Assembly (NCBI RefSeq): GCF_000633255.1
Contig: NZ_AYMJ01000031.1
Location: 372,001-436,000 of the forward strand
Length of the DNA stretch: 64,000 bases
From: Pseudomonas sp. H1h
GTDB lineage: Bacteria; Pseudomonadota; Gammaproteobacteria; Pseudomonadales; Pseudomonadaceae
Reading direction: 5' to 3'
Shown: positions 23,046 through 31,321 of the stretch, in pieces
Position numbering within the stretch: the first letter of the stretch is position 1
How the letters are laid out: every line of letters starts with the position of its first letter
Position numbers and translations under genes: made by a program
The notes under the pieces: model-generated
What the model saw: only the letters and a program-made list of their open reading frames with translations
Told to the model about the DNA's origin: nothing
Databases searched by the model: none

Positions 23046-23849
23046 ATGCAGGAAGACGCCCCGGAAAAAACCAAGGACGCCGCACCCACCGGCACCCAGA
23101 CGCTGCTTCGCGGACTGGGTGTGGTGCAGGCGGTGGCCAGTGGCGCGCGCGATCTGAAAGAGATCGCCCGGCTGATCGGCACCACGCGCAGCACCACCCA
23201 TCGTCTGGCCAGTTGCCTGGTGGATGAGCGTTACCTGCGCGTGGTGCCGCAAATCGGCTATCTGCTCGGGCCAAAGTTGATTGAGCTGGGGTTTCAGGCG
23301 CGCGAAGAGTTACCGCTGGTGAGCCTGGCCGGGCCGTATCTGGACGAGTTGTCGGCGCTGACCGGTGACACCGTGCATCTGGGTATTCGTGAAGGCGACG
23401 AGGTTTTGTACCTGCTGAAAAATCCGGGGCGCAATGGCCCGGAAATGCGCTCGCGGGTCGGCCATCGGATGCCGTTGGCGCGCACCGGGATCGGCAAGGC
23501 CTTGATGCTCGACGATGCGCCGCAGGATTGGCAGCGGCTGTACGACATCAGTCTGCCGGCGGGTGGGAAAAGTCAGTTCTGGCCGCAGCATCCCCAACAG
23601 TCGTGGAAACAGCTTGAGCAGCGCATGACCGAGTACGTGGCCGGTGGCTACGCCTTCGATCTGGAAGACAACGAACCGTCGATCCGCTGCGTGGCGGCGC
23701 CGATTCGCGATGCGAGCAAGCGCATTGTGGCGGCGATCAGCATCGCCAGCACCGTGCCGTACATGCCGCTGGAAAAAATGGCCGAGCTGATCCCCCTGAT
23801 CAAAGGGGTCACAGCCCGGCTGTCGGCGGAGCTTGGCTTGAAGGTCTGA
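23046..23849 (+). CDS. IclR-family transcriptional regulator
   Basis: 267 residues. N-terminal winged HTH at about 20-80 ('DLKEIARLIGTTRSTTHRLA'), then an IclR effector domain with 'GDTVHLGIREGDEVLYL', 'RSRVGHRMPLARTGIGKALM' and 'RCVAAPIRDASKRIVAAISI'. IclR regulators usually sit beside the pathway they control and respond to small organic or sugar acids. This one is therefore a candidate for the dgo genes and for the TCCCANAATATGGGA operators. It converges on the alcohol dehydrogenase, only 4 bases apart. Confidence 0.9.
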   Translation: MQEDAPEKTKDAAPTGTQTLLRGLGVVQAVASGARDLKEIARLIGTTRSTTHRLASCLVDERYLRVVPQIGYLLGPKLIELGFQAREELPLVSLAGPYLDELSALTGDTVHLGIREGDEVLYLLKNPGRNGPEMRSRVGHRMPLARTGIGKALMLDDAPQDWQRLYDISLPAGGKSQFWPQHPQQSWKQLEQRMTEYVAGGYAFDLEDNEPSIRCVAAPIRDASKRIVAAISIASTVPYMPLEKMAELIPLIKGVTARLSAELGLKV

Positions 23850-23853
23850 AGCC

Positions 23854-24906
23854 TTAAACCTTGAGCGTCGCCATGTCGATCACGAAGCGGTATTTCACGT
23901 CACCGGCGATCATGCGCGCGTAAGCCTCGTTGATCTGGCGGATGTCGAGCATTTCGATGTCGCAGGTGATGCTGTGCTCGGCGCAGAAATCCAGCACTTC
24001 CTGCGTTTCGGCGATGCCTCCGATCAACGAGCCGGCCAGTACGCGGCGGCCCAGCACCAGGTTGGCGGCATGCATCGGCGGGTCGATCGGCTCGATCAGT
24101 CCCACCAGAATATGCACGCCATCAAAGCGCAGGGTTTGCAGGTACGGGTTGAGGTCGTGCTGCACCGGAATGGTGTCGAGCAGGAAGTCGAACCGGCCCG
24201 CGGCGGCGGCCATCTGTTCGGCATCGGTGGAGACGATCACATGATCGGCGCCCTGACGACGGCCTTCCTCGGCCTTGCTCGCCGAACGGGTGAACAGCGT
24301 GACTTCTGCGCCCATCGCCTTGGCGAACTTGATGCCCATGTGGCCGAGGCCGCCCATGCCGAGAATCCCGACCTTGTCGCCGGCCTTGACCCCGTAGTGC
24401 TTGAGCGGCGAGTAGGTGGTGATGCCGGCGCAGAGGATCGGCGCGGCGCTGGCCAGGTCGAGTTTCTCCGGGATGCGCACCACGAAGTGCTCGCTGACGA
24501 CGATGCTGTCCGAGTAGCCGCCCATGGTGTTGCTGCCATCGACCCGATCCGGGGTGGCGTAGGTCATGGTCGGGCCTTCGAGGCAGTATTGCTCAAGGTT
24601 TTGCTGGCAGGCGGCGCAGGTGCGGCAGGAGTCGACCATGCAGCCAACGCCGACCAGATCGCCTACTTTATGTTGGGTGACGTTCGCACCGATGGCGGTG
24701 ACTTTTCCGACGATCTCGTGGCCGGGCATCAGCGGATAGACGGCGATACCCCATTCGTTGCGCGCCTGATGGATGTCGGAGTGGCAGACGCCGCAGTACA
24801 GGATTTCGATCGCCACGTCGTCAGCGCGAGGGCTGCGGCGTTCGAATTTCATCGGGGCGAGGGGAGTGGTGGCCGATTGAGCGGCATAACCGATAGCGGT
24901 GTACAT
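23854..24906 (-). CDS. Zinc-dependent NAD(P) alcohol dehydrogenase (YahK-like)
   Basis: 350 residues of the medium-chain dehydrogenase family. Catalytic zinc ligands are in 'CGVCHSDIHQARNEWG' and 'PGHEIVGKV'; structural zinc cysteines are in 'CMVDSCRTCAACQQNLEQYC'; the nucleotide-binding site is 'VGILGMGGLGHMGIKFAKAM'. This matches the cinnamyl-alcohol/aldehyde reductase group (YahK, AdhC-like), which reduces diverse aldehydes with NADPH. The divergent AraC gene is probably its regulator. Upstream in-frame extension is rejected; ATG 24906 gives the normal N-terminus M-Y-T-A-I-G-Y-A. Confidence 0.9.
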   Translation of the reverse strand: MYTAIGYAAQSATTPLAPMKFERRSPRADDVAIEILYCGVCHSDIHQARNEWGIAVYPLMPGHEIVGKVTAIGANVTQHKVGDLVGVGCMVDSCRTCAACQQNLEQYCLEGPTMTYATPDRVDGSNTMGGYSDSIVVSEHFVVRIPEKLDLASAAPILCAGITTYSPLKHYGVKAGDKVGILGMGGLGHMGIKFAKAMGAEVTLFTRSASKAEEGRRQGADHVIVSTDAEQMAAAAGRFDFLLDTIPVQHDLNPYLQTLRFDGVHILVGLIEPIDPPMHAANLVLGRRVLAGSLIGGIAETQEVLDFCAEHSITCDIEMLDIRQINEAYARMIAGDVKYRFVIDMATLKV

Positions 24907-25096
24907 GATGAACCTCGCAGAAGCAGTGACGGGTGAGGTGGCGCATTCTGGGCGCCGTTCACCGGTCCGGCCATGACGATTCCTCCGGGTCTCATGCCTA
25001 ATCCTCCGGCATGCGGGTCTGGGCGAGCGCATTGGCAAAAGGATCTGCGATGATGCTTGCATGCCTTTTTCCGTGAATTTTTTGAAGACCCCTCCG

Positions 25097-25987
25097 ATGC
25101 AGTTGACCCGCCATCTTGATGCCAATGCCACGCTGGTTTCGCTGATCGAACCGCTGGCGCTCCGCGACGGTTACAGCCAGACCGGGCTGCCCGGCGTGCA
25201 GGTGTTGCGCGCCAGTTGCGACGTGGCGCGTGGCCCGCACATCTATGAGCCAAGCCTGATGATCATCGCCCAGGGCAGCAAACTGGCGTTCCTCGGTCCG
25301 CGCACCATGGAGTATGGCGCCGGGCACTACCTGATTCAGGCGCTGCCGGTGCCGTTCGAGTGCGAAACCTTTGCCTTGCCGGACGCACCATTGCTGGGGG
25401 TGTCGGTGGCGATCGACCGGGTGCTGCTCGGTGAGCTGGTGCTGGCCATGGGGCTGGCGCCGGGGCGACACATTCCGGCGCAGACCCCGGAGTCGATGAC
25501 TTCGGTGGTGCTCGACGATGACATGCGCGGCTGTGTCGAACGCTTGCTGAGCTGCCTGCGCGATCCGCTGGAGTGTCAGATTCTCGGGCCTTCGCGGGTG
25601 CGCGAATTGTTGTTCACCGCGCTGCGCGGGCCGCAGGCCGATGTGTTGCGAGCGCTGGTGGAGCAGCAGGGGCAGTTCGCGCGCGTTGCAGCGTCGATCA
25701 GTCATCTGCATGCGCATTACACCGAGCCGCTGAACGTCGAGACCCTGGCCAGTTGCGCGAACATGAGTGTGTCGACCTTTCATGAGCACTTCAAACGCAG
25801 CACGTTGCTGTCGCCGGTGCAGTACCTGAAGCGCCTGCGCCTGCTCAAGGCGCAGACCTTGCTGATCGCCGAGGGGTTGGGTGTGGCGCAGGTGGCGCAT
25901 CGGGTGGGGTATCAGAGCACGTCGCAGTTCAGTCGCGAGTACAAACGCTACTTCGAGCGTAGCCCCGGAGATGAACGCGCGGCCTGA
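25097..25987 (+). CDS. AraC-family regulator (YqhC-like N-terminal domain)
   Basis: 296 residues from ATG 25097 (MQLTRHLDAN); an in-frame ATG at 25061 would add 12 residues. The N-terminal AraC_N domain contains 'HIYEPSLMIIAQGSK' and 'YLIQALPVPFECETF'. Two C-terminal HTHs at about residues 200-290 include 'LASCANMSVSTFHEHFKRST' and 'VAHRVGYQSTSQFSREYKRY'. It is divergent from the zinc alcohol dehydrogenase, the same arrangement as E. coli yqhC with an aldehyde reductase, so it probably activates that gene in response to aldehydes. No clear Shine-Dalgarno was seen. Confidence 0.87.
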   Translation: MQLTRHLDANATLVSLIEPLALRDGYSQTGLPGVQVLRASCDVARGPHIYEPSLMIIAQGSKLAFLGPRTMEYGAGHYLIQALPVPFECETFALPDAPLLGVSVAIDRVLLGELVLAMGLAPGRHIPAQTPESMTSVVLDDDMRGCVERLLSCLRDPLECQILGPSRVRELLFTALRGPQADVLRALVEQQGQFARVAASISHLHAHYTEPLNVETLASCANMSVSTFHEHFKRSTLLSPVQYLKRLRLLKAQTLLIAEGLGVAQVAHRVGYQSTSQFSREYKRYFERSPGDERAA

Positions 25988-26004
25988 ATTGGCAATAGGT
26001 TCTC

Positions 26005-26092
26005 GTGGGAGCGAGCCTGCTCGCGAATGCGGTGTATCAGTCGACATCTATTCTGGATGATCTATCGCATTCGCGAGCAGGCTCGCTCCCAC
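26005..26092. repeat. REPIN
   Basis: 27-base perfect inverted arms at 26005-26031 and 26066-26092 (GTGGGAGCGAGCCTGCTCGC...). It lies between the 3' ends of the AraC gene and the convergent ETF-quinone oxidoreductase. Confidence 0.92.
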
Positions 26093-26125
26093 AAGGGATT
26101 TTTGGTGTGGCTTGAATCGTGGGCA

Positions 26126-26155
26126 ACAAAAAGGCCCCCAATATGGGAGCCTTGT
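26126..26155 (-). terminator. Intrinsic terminator of the ETF-QO gene
   Basis: Read on the minus strand: AAGGCTCCC, loop ATAT, TGGGGGCCTT, then TTTGTTG. It lies just downstream of the ETF-QO stop. Confidence 0.75.
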
Positions 26156-26171
26156 TGTTCAGCAATACGAC

Positions 26172-27836
26172 TTACATATTCGGGTAAGTCGGGCCACCGG
26201 CGCCTTCCGGCGTGACCCAGGTGATGTTCTGCGAAGGGTCCTTGATGTCACAGGTCTTGCAGTGCACGCAGTTCTGGGCGTTGATCTGGAATCGCTTCTC
26301 GCCGTCTTCCTTGGTAATCACTTCGTAGACACCGGCCGGGCAGTAGCGCTGCGCCGGTTCGTCGTACAGCGGCAGGTTCTTGCTGATCGGGATGCTCGGG
26401 TCGGTCAGCTTCAGGTGGCACGGCTGTTCTTCTTCGTGGTTGGTACCGGAGATGAACACCGAGCTCAGTTTGTCGAAGCTGAGTTTGCCGTCCGGCTTCG
26501 GATAGTCGATCTTCTTGCAGTCAGCCGCCAGCTTCAGGCAAGCGTAGTCCGGCTTGGTGTCGTGCAGGGTGAATGGCAGTTTGCCGCCGAAGATGTTCTG
26601 GTCCAGCCAGTTGAAACCACCGCCGACAATGGCGCCGAACTTGTGGATCGCCGGGCCGAAATTGCGGCTGGCGAACAGTTCGTCGTAGAGCCAGCTCTTC
26701 TTGAACGCGTCGACGTAAGTGGTCAGTTCTTCAGTGCCATCCTTCTCGGCGAACAGAGCGTCGGCCACCGATTCAGCGGCGAGCATGCCCGACTTCATCG
26801 CGGTGTGGCTGCCCTTGATCTTGGCGAAGTTCAGGGTGCCGAGGTCGCAACCGATCAGCGCGCCACCTTTGAAAACCATCTTCGGCAGCGAGTTCAGGCC
26901 ACCTTTGCAGATCGCGCGGGCGCCATAGCTGACGCGCTTGCCGCCTTCCAGGTACTGAGCCAGCACCGGGTGGTGCTTGAGGCGCTGGAACTCGTCGAAC
27001 GGCGACAGGTAGGTGTTGCTGTAGGACAGATCGACGATCAGGCCAACCACCACCTGGTTGTTTTCCAGGTGATAGAGGAACGAGCCGCCAGTGTTCTCGG
27101 TGCCCATGATGTCCAGCGGCCAGCCGGCGGTGTGCACCACCAGGCCAGGCTGGTGTTTGGCCGGGTCGATTTCCCAGATTTCTTTCAGGCCGATGCCGTA
27201 ATGCTGGGCGTCGGCCTCGCTGTCGAGGTTGTAGCGCTTGATCAGTTGCTTGCCGATGTGGCCACGGCAGCCTTCGGCGAACAGCGTGTACTTGCCACGC
27301 AGTTCCATGCCCGGGGTGTACAGGCCTTCCTTCGGATTGCCTTCACGGTCGACGCCCAGATCACCGGTGATGATCCCGCGCACGATGCCGTTTTCGTCGA
27401 TCAAGGCCTCCTGAGCAGCGAAGCCCGGGTAGATTTCCACGCCCAGGTTCTCGGCCTGCTGCGCCAGCCAGCGGCACAGGTTGCCCAGGGAAATAATGTA
27501 GTTGCCTTCGTTGTGCATGGTCTTGGGCACAAAGAAGTCAGGGATTTTCTGCGCGCTTTCGGCGTTTTTCAGCACGAAAATATCGTCGCGGGTGACAGGA
27601 GTGTTCAGCGGGGCGCCGAGTTCCTTCCAGTCCGGGAACAGTTCGTTCAGAGCACGTGGTTCGAACACGGCACCGGAAAGGATGTGTGCGCCGACTTCGG
27701 AGCCTTTTTCGACCACGCAGACGCTGATTTCCTTACCGGCTTCGGCGGCCTTCTGCTTCAAACGGCAGGCGGCGGACAAGCCAGCGGGGCCGGCACCGAC
27801 GATGACCACGTCGAATTCCATGTATTCGCGTTCCAC
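26172..27836 (-). CDS. Electron transfer flavoprotein-ubiquinone oxidoreductase
   Basis: 554 residues. It passes electrons from reduced ETF to the quinone pool at the inner membrane. FAD-binding 'VVIVGAGPAGLSAACRLKQK' starts at about residue 6; the C-terminal 4Fe-4S cysteines are in 'NAQNCVHCKTCDIKDPSQN', with the first Cys in 'QRYCPAGVYEV'. 'GCDLGTLNFAKIKGSHTAMK' is a family hallmark. It is divergent from etfBA across a 525-base gap, the standard Pseudomonas layout (PA2953/PA2952-2951 in P. aeruginosa). Starts at ATG after GGAGATAGCC on the minus strand. Confidence 0.95.
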   Translation of the reverse strand: MEREYMEFDVVIVGAGPAGLSAACRLKQKAAEAGKEISVCVVEKGSEVGAHILSGAVFEPRALNELFPDWKELGAPLNTPVTRDDIFVLKNAESAQKIPDFFVPKTMHNEGNYIISLGNLCRWLAQQAENLGVEIYPGFAAQEALIDENGIVRGIITGDLGVDREGNPKEGLYTPGMELRGKYTLFAEGCRGHIGKQLIKRYNLDSEADAQHYGIGLKEIWEIDPAKHQPGLVVHTAGWPLDIMGTENTGGSFLYHLENNQVVVGLIVDLSYSNTYLSPFDEFQRLKHHPVLAQYLEGGKRVSYGARAICKGGLNSLPKMVFKGGALIGCDLGTLNFAKIKGSHTAMKSGMLAAESVADALFAEKDGTEELTTYVDAFKKSWLYDELFASRNFGPAIHKFGAIVGGGFNWLDQNIFGGKLPFTLHDTKPDYACLKLAADCKKIDYPKPDGKLSFDKLSSVFISGTNHEEEQPCHLKLTDPSIPISKNLPLYDEPAQRYCPAGVYEVITKEDGEKRFQINAQNCVHCKTCDIKDPSQNITWVTPEGAGGPTYPNM

Positions 27837-28361
27837 AGGCTATCTCCTACTCAAGGCTCAACAGTTTTTTTTCTAATTTGGAGGTTTGGTGTCGTATCCG
27901 TTATTGCCTTTACGTTAACGTCAAGGGTAATAATGGACAAACCACCTTTCTCTCTAGGCGGCGCATTATATCTACACCACTCTGAGCGTCCAATACAAAC
28001 GTTTGTTTGAATCGGCTCCAGCCCAGAGAAATCAAAGAAGCAAGGCTTATGAACGACCATTTTGCCGTATTGACCGGAATAGGCGTTCCGGTCAAGATAC
28101 GGTCGGTTTTGCGCTCGCCGTAGGCAGACTGGCGGTTTCAAGAGCACCTCTAAAGACAGGGCACAGGCAGTTGAAGGTGATGCGCAGCGCAGGTCCGGCG
28201 CGCAGTTTACACACCGTGCAGAGCAATGACTTGTTGGTCACCACTGACGAACGGTCATCGCCCCCAGCCGGCGTTTTTAGAGGTGCCCTTGTGCCCGATG
28301 AGCATCAACCGCCAGGTTCGCCTAGGCGACTTTCTTTTCACCGGAGAGTAACGAGGAATCC
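27837..28361. promoter_or_regulatory. 525-base divergent ETF regulatory region
   Basis: No supported ORF. It contains a PsrA-like site (27996-28009), an AT-rich stretch at about 27860-27980, and an inverted pair GCACCTCTAAA (about 28144) / TTTAGAGGTGC (about 28276), each next to a GGGCACA / TGTGCCC element. The pair could fold the etfB leader. The etfB Shine-Dalgarno is within GAGTAACGAGGAATCC. Confidence 0.55.
27996..28009. promoter_or_regulatory. Candidate PsrA binding site
   Basis: CAAACGTTTGTTTG fits the known PsrA consensus (G/C)AAAC(N2-4)GTTT(G/C) with a 4-base gap. PsrA is the long-chain fatty acid-responsive TetR regulator of Pseudomonas, and ETF genes are among its described targets in P. 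aeruginosa. Confidence 0.6.
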
Positions 28362-29111
28362 ATGAAGGTTCTTGTAGCTGTCAAACGCGTTGTGGATTAC
28401 AACGTCAAGGTTCGCGTCAAGGCGGACAATTCCGGCGTCGATCTCGCCAACGTCAAGATGTCGATGAACCCGTTCTGCGAAATCGCAGTGGAAGAAGCCG
28501 TACGCCTGAAAGAGAAAGGTGTTGCGACTGAAATCGTCGTCGTCTCCATCGGCCCGTCCACCGCTCAGGAACAGCTGCGTACTGCACTGGCTCTGGGTGC
28601 CGACCGCGCCATCCTCGTCGAATCCGCGGAAGACCTGACTTCGCTGGCCGTGGCCAAGCTGCTCAAGGCTGTGGTCGACAAGGAACAACCTCAGTTGGTG
28701 ATCCTGGGCAAACAGGCCATCGACAGCGACAACAACCAGACCGGCCAGATGCTCGCTGCACTGAGCGGCTACGGTCAGGGCACTTTCGCCTCGAAAGTCG
28801 AAGTCTCCGGCGACAGCGTTGCCGTGACCCGCGAAATCGACGGCGGCGCGCAGACCGTTTCGCTGAAACTGCCGGCCATCGTCACCACCGACCTGCGTTT
28901 GAACGAGCCGCGCTACGCGTCCCTGCCAAACATCATGAAAGCCAAGAAGAAGCCTCTCGAAGTGCTGACTCCGGACGCTTTGGGCGTTTCCACCGCCTCC
29001 ACCAACAAAACCCTGAAAGTAGAAGCGCCGGCTGCACGCAGCGCTGGCATCAAGGTCAAGTCGGTGGCTGAACTGGTCGAGAAACTGAAAAACGAAGCGA
29101 AGGTAATCTAA
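28362..29111 (+). CDS. etfB: Electron transfer flavoprotein beta subunit
   Basis: 249 residues, normal family length. It begins 'MKVLVAVKRVVDYNVKVRVK' and contains the family segment 'LRTALALGADRAILVE', 'QPQLVILGKQAIDSDNNQTG' and 'KLPAIVTTDLRLNEPRYASL'. With EtfA it forms the soluble flavoprotein that accepts electrons from acyl-CoA and other dehydrogenases and hands them to ETF-QO. etfA follows after 2 bases. Confidence 0.95.
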   Translation: MKVLVAVKRVVDYNVKVRVKADNSGVDLANVKMSMNPFCEIAVEEAVRLKEKGVATEIVVVSIGPSTAQEQLRTALALGADRAILVESAEDLTSLAVAKLLKAVVDKEQPQLVILGKQAIDSDNNQTGQMLAALSGYGQGTFASKVEVSGDSVAVTREIDGGAQTVSLKLPAIVTTDLRLNEPRYASLPNIMKAKKKPLEVLTPDALGVSTASTNKTLKVEAPAARSAGIKVKSVAELVEKLKNEAKVI

Positions 29112-29113
29112 TC

Positions 29114-30043
29114 ATGACTATCTTGGTAATCGCTGAACACGACAACAAAGTGCTGGCCCCGGCCACACTGAACACCGTGGCTGCTGCTGCCAAAATCGGC
29201 GGCGACATTCACGTGCTGGTTGCCGGCCAAGGCGCTGGCGCCGTGGCTGAGGCCGCTGCGAAAATCGCTGGTGTGAGCAAAGTCCTGAACGCTGACAATG
29301 CCGCTTACGCGCATCAGTTGCCGGAAAACGTCGCTCCGCTGGTTGCTGAGCTGGGCAAGGGTTACAGCCACATCCTGGCTGCCGCCACTTCCAACGGCAA
29401 AAACATCCTGCCGCGTGTAGCCGCTGCACTGGACGTTGACCAGATCTCCGAGATCATCTCGGTAGAAAGCGCTGACACCTTCAAGCGCCCGATCTACGCC
29501 GGTAACGCCATTGCTACCGTGCAGTCGACCGCTCCAATCAAAGTGATCACCGTACGTGCCACCGGTTTCGATCCGGTTGCCGCTGAAGGTGGTTCGGCTG
29601 CTGTTGAAGTCGTTGCTGCTGCGCACAACGCCGGCACCTCGAGCTTCGTCAGCGAAGAGCTGGCCAAGTCCGATCGTCCTGAGCTGACCGCTGCCAAGAT
29701 CGTCGTTTCCGGCGGCCGCGGCATGCAGAACGGCGACAACTTCAAACACCTGTACGCCCTGGCCGACAAGCTGGGCGCGGCCGTCGGTGCTTCGCGCGCC
29801 GCGGTCGACGCCGGTTTTGTACCGAACGACATGCAGGTCGGTCAGACCGGCAAGATCGTTGCACCACAGCTGTACATCGCCGTCGGTATCTCCGGCGCGA
29901 TCCAGCACCTGGCCGGCATGAAAGATTCCAAAGTGATCGTTGCGATCAACAAGGACGAAGAAGCGCCGATCTTCCAGGTGGCCGATTACGGCCTGGTGGC
30001 GGATCTGTTCGAAGCAGTCCCTGAGCTGGAGAAGCTGGTCTAA
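29114..30043 (+). CDS. etfA: Electron transfer flavoprotein alpha subunit
   Basis: 309 residues. The N-terminus 'TILVIAEHDNKVLAPATLNT' is typical; the C-terminal FAD domain has 'VVSGGRGMQNGDNFKHLYAL', 'VGASRAAVDAGFVPNDMQVG', 'APQLYIAVGISGAIQHLAGM' and 'INKDEEAPIFQVADYGLVAD', the EtfA signature. Co-transcribed with etfB; a strong terminator follows at 30064-30093. Confidence 0.95.
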   Translation: MTILVIAEHDNKVLAPATLNTVAAAAKIGGDIHVLVAGQGAGAVAEAAAKIAGVSKVLNADNAAYAHQLPENVAPLVAELGKGYSHILAAATSNGKNILPRVAAALDVDQISEIISVESADTFKRPIYAGNAIATVQSTAPIKVITVRATGFDPVAAEGGSAAVEVVAAAHNAGTSSFVSEELAKSDRPELTAAKIVVSGGRGMQNGDNFKHLYALADKLGAAVGASRAAVDAGFVPNDMQVGQTGKIVAPQLYIAVGISGAIQHLAGMKDSKVIVAINKDEEAPIFQVADYGLVADLFEAVPELEKLV

Positions 30044-30063
30044 TCCGGCGGCTTCACTTATAA

Positions 30064-30093
30064 AGAGCCCGGCCTTATGGTCGGGCTTTTTTT
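30064..30093 (+). terminator. Intrinsic terminator of etfBA
   Basis: AGCCCGGCC (30065-30073), loop TTAT, GGTCGGGCT, then eight T. Located 20 bases after the etfA stop. Confidence 0.9.
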
Positions 30094-30124
30094 TGTTTGG
30101 GATTTGAGTGGGGAGTGTTTTGCC

Positions 30125-30955
30125 ATGGATCTGCGCCGCCGGTTGCATTGCTCGTTGTTGAGCCTGGCCCTGTTGCCGGGACTGTCCTTGGCCGCCGGCA
30201 AATGCGAGCGACTCGTCGTCACCGGTAGCCCGGACGCGCCGCCGTACCTGTGGCAAGACCCGCATAACCCCAAACAGCTGATCGGCGCCAGTGCCGACCT
30301 GCTGCAGCAAGTGGCCAAGGATCTCGGCATCAAGGTCGAACTGCTTTACGCCGGCAAACGCGCGCAGGCTCTCGATGAGGTGCGCAGCGGGCGCATGGAC
30401 ATGCTGGCCGACACGCCACTGATGTTCAACGAGCTGGAAAACCTCGACTACATCTATCCGCCATTGCTGGAAAACGACTATTTGGTGTGGACGCGCAAAG
30501 GCTCGACGCTGGCCTACGGCGAAGCCAAAGACTTGCACGGGCACACCGGCGGGTTGTCGGAAAAGTCTCGAATGACCCAGGAGTTTGGCACTTTCGCCGA
30601 GCAGAATCTGACCCTGACGCGGACGGCAAACATCACTCAGGCCTTTCAGAAATTGCTCTTGGGTGAGGTGGAATATGTACTCGCCGGGCGTTACTCGGGG
30701 ATGGCTGCCGCGCAGGCGTTGGGCATGGCCAATGATCTGCTCGCCTTCGAGCAACCGATCGACCGACCGGGGCTGTTCCTCGCGGTTTCGCACAACTCCG
30801 CCTGCAACGATCCGTGGTTGCGCGGACAGCTCGCTAAAAAGATGACAGAATTGCCCGCGTCCGGACTGACCGAAGCCGCACTGCAACGCAACATCGAGCG
30901 CTGGAAAGCGCAGCAACAACAGCCGCAGCCATCTGTCAGTGCCCCAAAACAGTAG
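30125..30955 (+). CDS. Periplasmic solute-binding protein, SBP_bac_3 type
   Basis: 276 residues with a signal peptide (M-D-L-R-R-R...'LLPGLSLAAG'). The mature part has the amino-acid-binding-protein fold pattern: 'LVVTGSPDAPPYLWQDPHNP', 'IGASADLLQQVAKDLGIKVE', 'VRSGRMDMLADTPLMFNELE' and 'FQKLLLGEVEYVLAGRYSGM'. No permease or ATPase gene is adjacent, so it may be an orphan binding protein or a sensor-like protein. Its C-terminus is Gln/Pro-rich. The start at 30125 is chosen over an upstream in-frame start that lies inside the etfA terminator. Confidence 0.8.
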   Translation: MDLRRRLHCSLLSLALLPGLSLAAGKCERLVVTGSPDAPPYLWQDPHNPKQLIGASADLLQQVAKDLGIKVELLYAGKRAQALDEVRSGRMDMLADTPLMFNELENLDYIYPPLLENDYLVWTRKGSTLAYGEAKDLHGHTGGLSEKSRMTQEFGTFAEQNLTLTRTANITQAFQKLLLGEVEYVLAGRYSGMAAAQALGMANDLLAFEQPIDRPGLFLAVSHNSACNDPWLRGQLAKKMTELPASGLTEAALQRNIERWKAQQQQPQPSVSAPKQ

Positions 30956-30964
30956 GGATTCTTA

Positions 30965-31321
30965 GTGAGTATTCGACCTCTTTTCGCGGCCATGGCCGTT
31001 CTGGCCCTGGCCGGCTGCGCCAACGACCCGGCACCCAATGAGCAAATGCGTCTGACCGAGCAGGCCATCGCCCAGGCCAAGGCCGTGGGTGCGACCGCCG
31101 ATGAAATGCCGGAAATGAAACTGGCCGAAGACAAGTTCAATCGGGCCAAGGGCAACATGGCCGACGAGTCGTACAAGAACGCGCGCATGCGTTCCGAGCA
31201 GGCCGAGCTGGACGCACGTCTGGCCGAAGCCAAAGTGCTGACGCAAAAGAGCGAAGAGCAATTGAATGTGCTGAACACCCGCATCATCCGTCTGCGCAAG
31301 CAACTGGGAGATGCCCAATGA
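30965..31321 (+). CDS. DUF4398 lipoprotein
   Basis: 118 residues starting at GTG 30965. The lipobox 'LALAGC' precedes Cys19; the remainder is a long amphipathic helix rich in Glu, Lys, Ala and Gln with repeated 'A-x-x-x-x-K/A-E' pattern ('MPEMKLAEDKFNRAKGNMAD'), likely coiled coil. It matches DUF4398, which often pairs with an OmpA-domain lipoprotein, as here: its stop overlaps the next ATG by 4 bases. Probably a periplasmic envelope factor; function unknown. Confidence 0.82.
   Translation: MSIRPLFAAMAVLALAGCANDPAPNEQMRLTEQAIAQAKAVGATADEMPEMKLAEDKFNRAKGNMADESYKNARMRSEQAELDARLAEAKVLTQKSEEQLNVLNTRIIRLRKQLGDAQ

Noticed and set aside
26112..28010. 632-codon plus-strand ORF opposite the ETF-quinone oxidoreductase
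   Set aside because: Antisense shadow; ETF-QO has FAD and 4Fe-4S motifs.
29108..30919. 603-codon minus-strand ORF opposite etfA and the binding protein
   Set aside because: Shadow; crosses the etfA terminator and lacks any recognisable domain.
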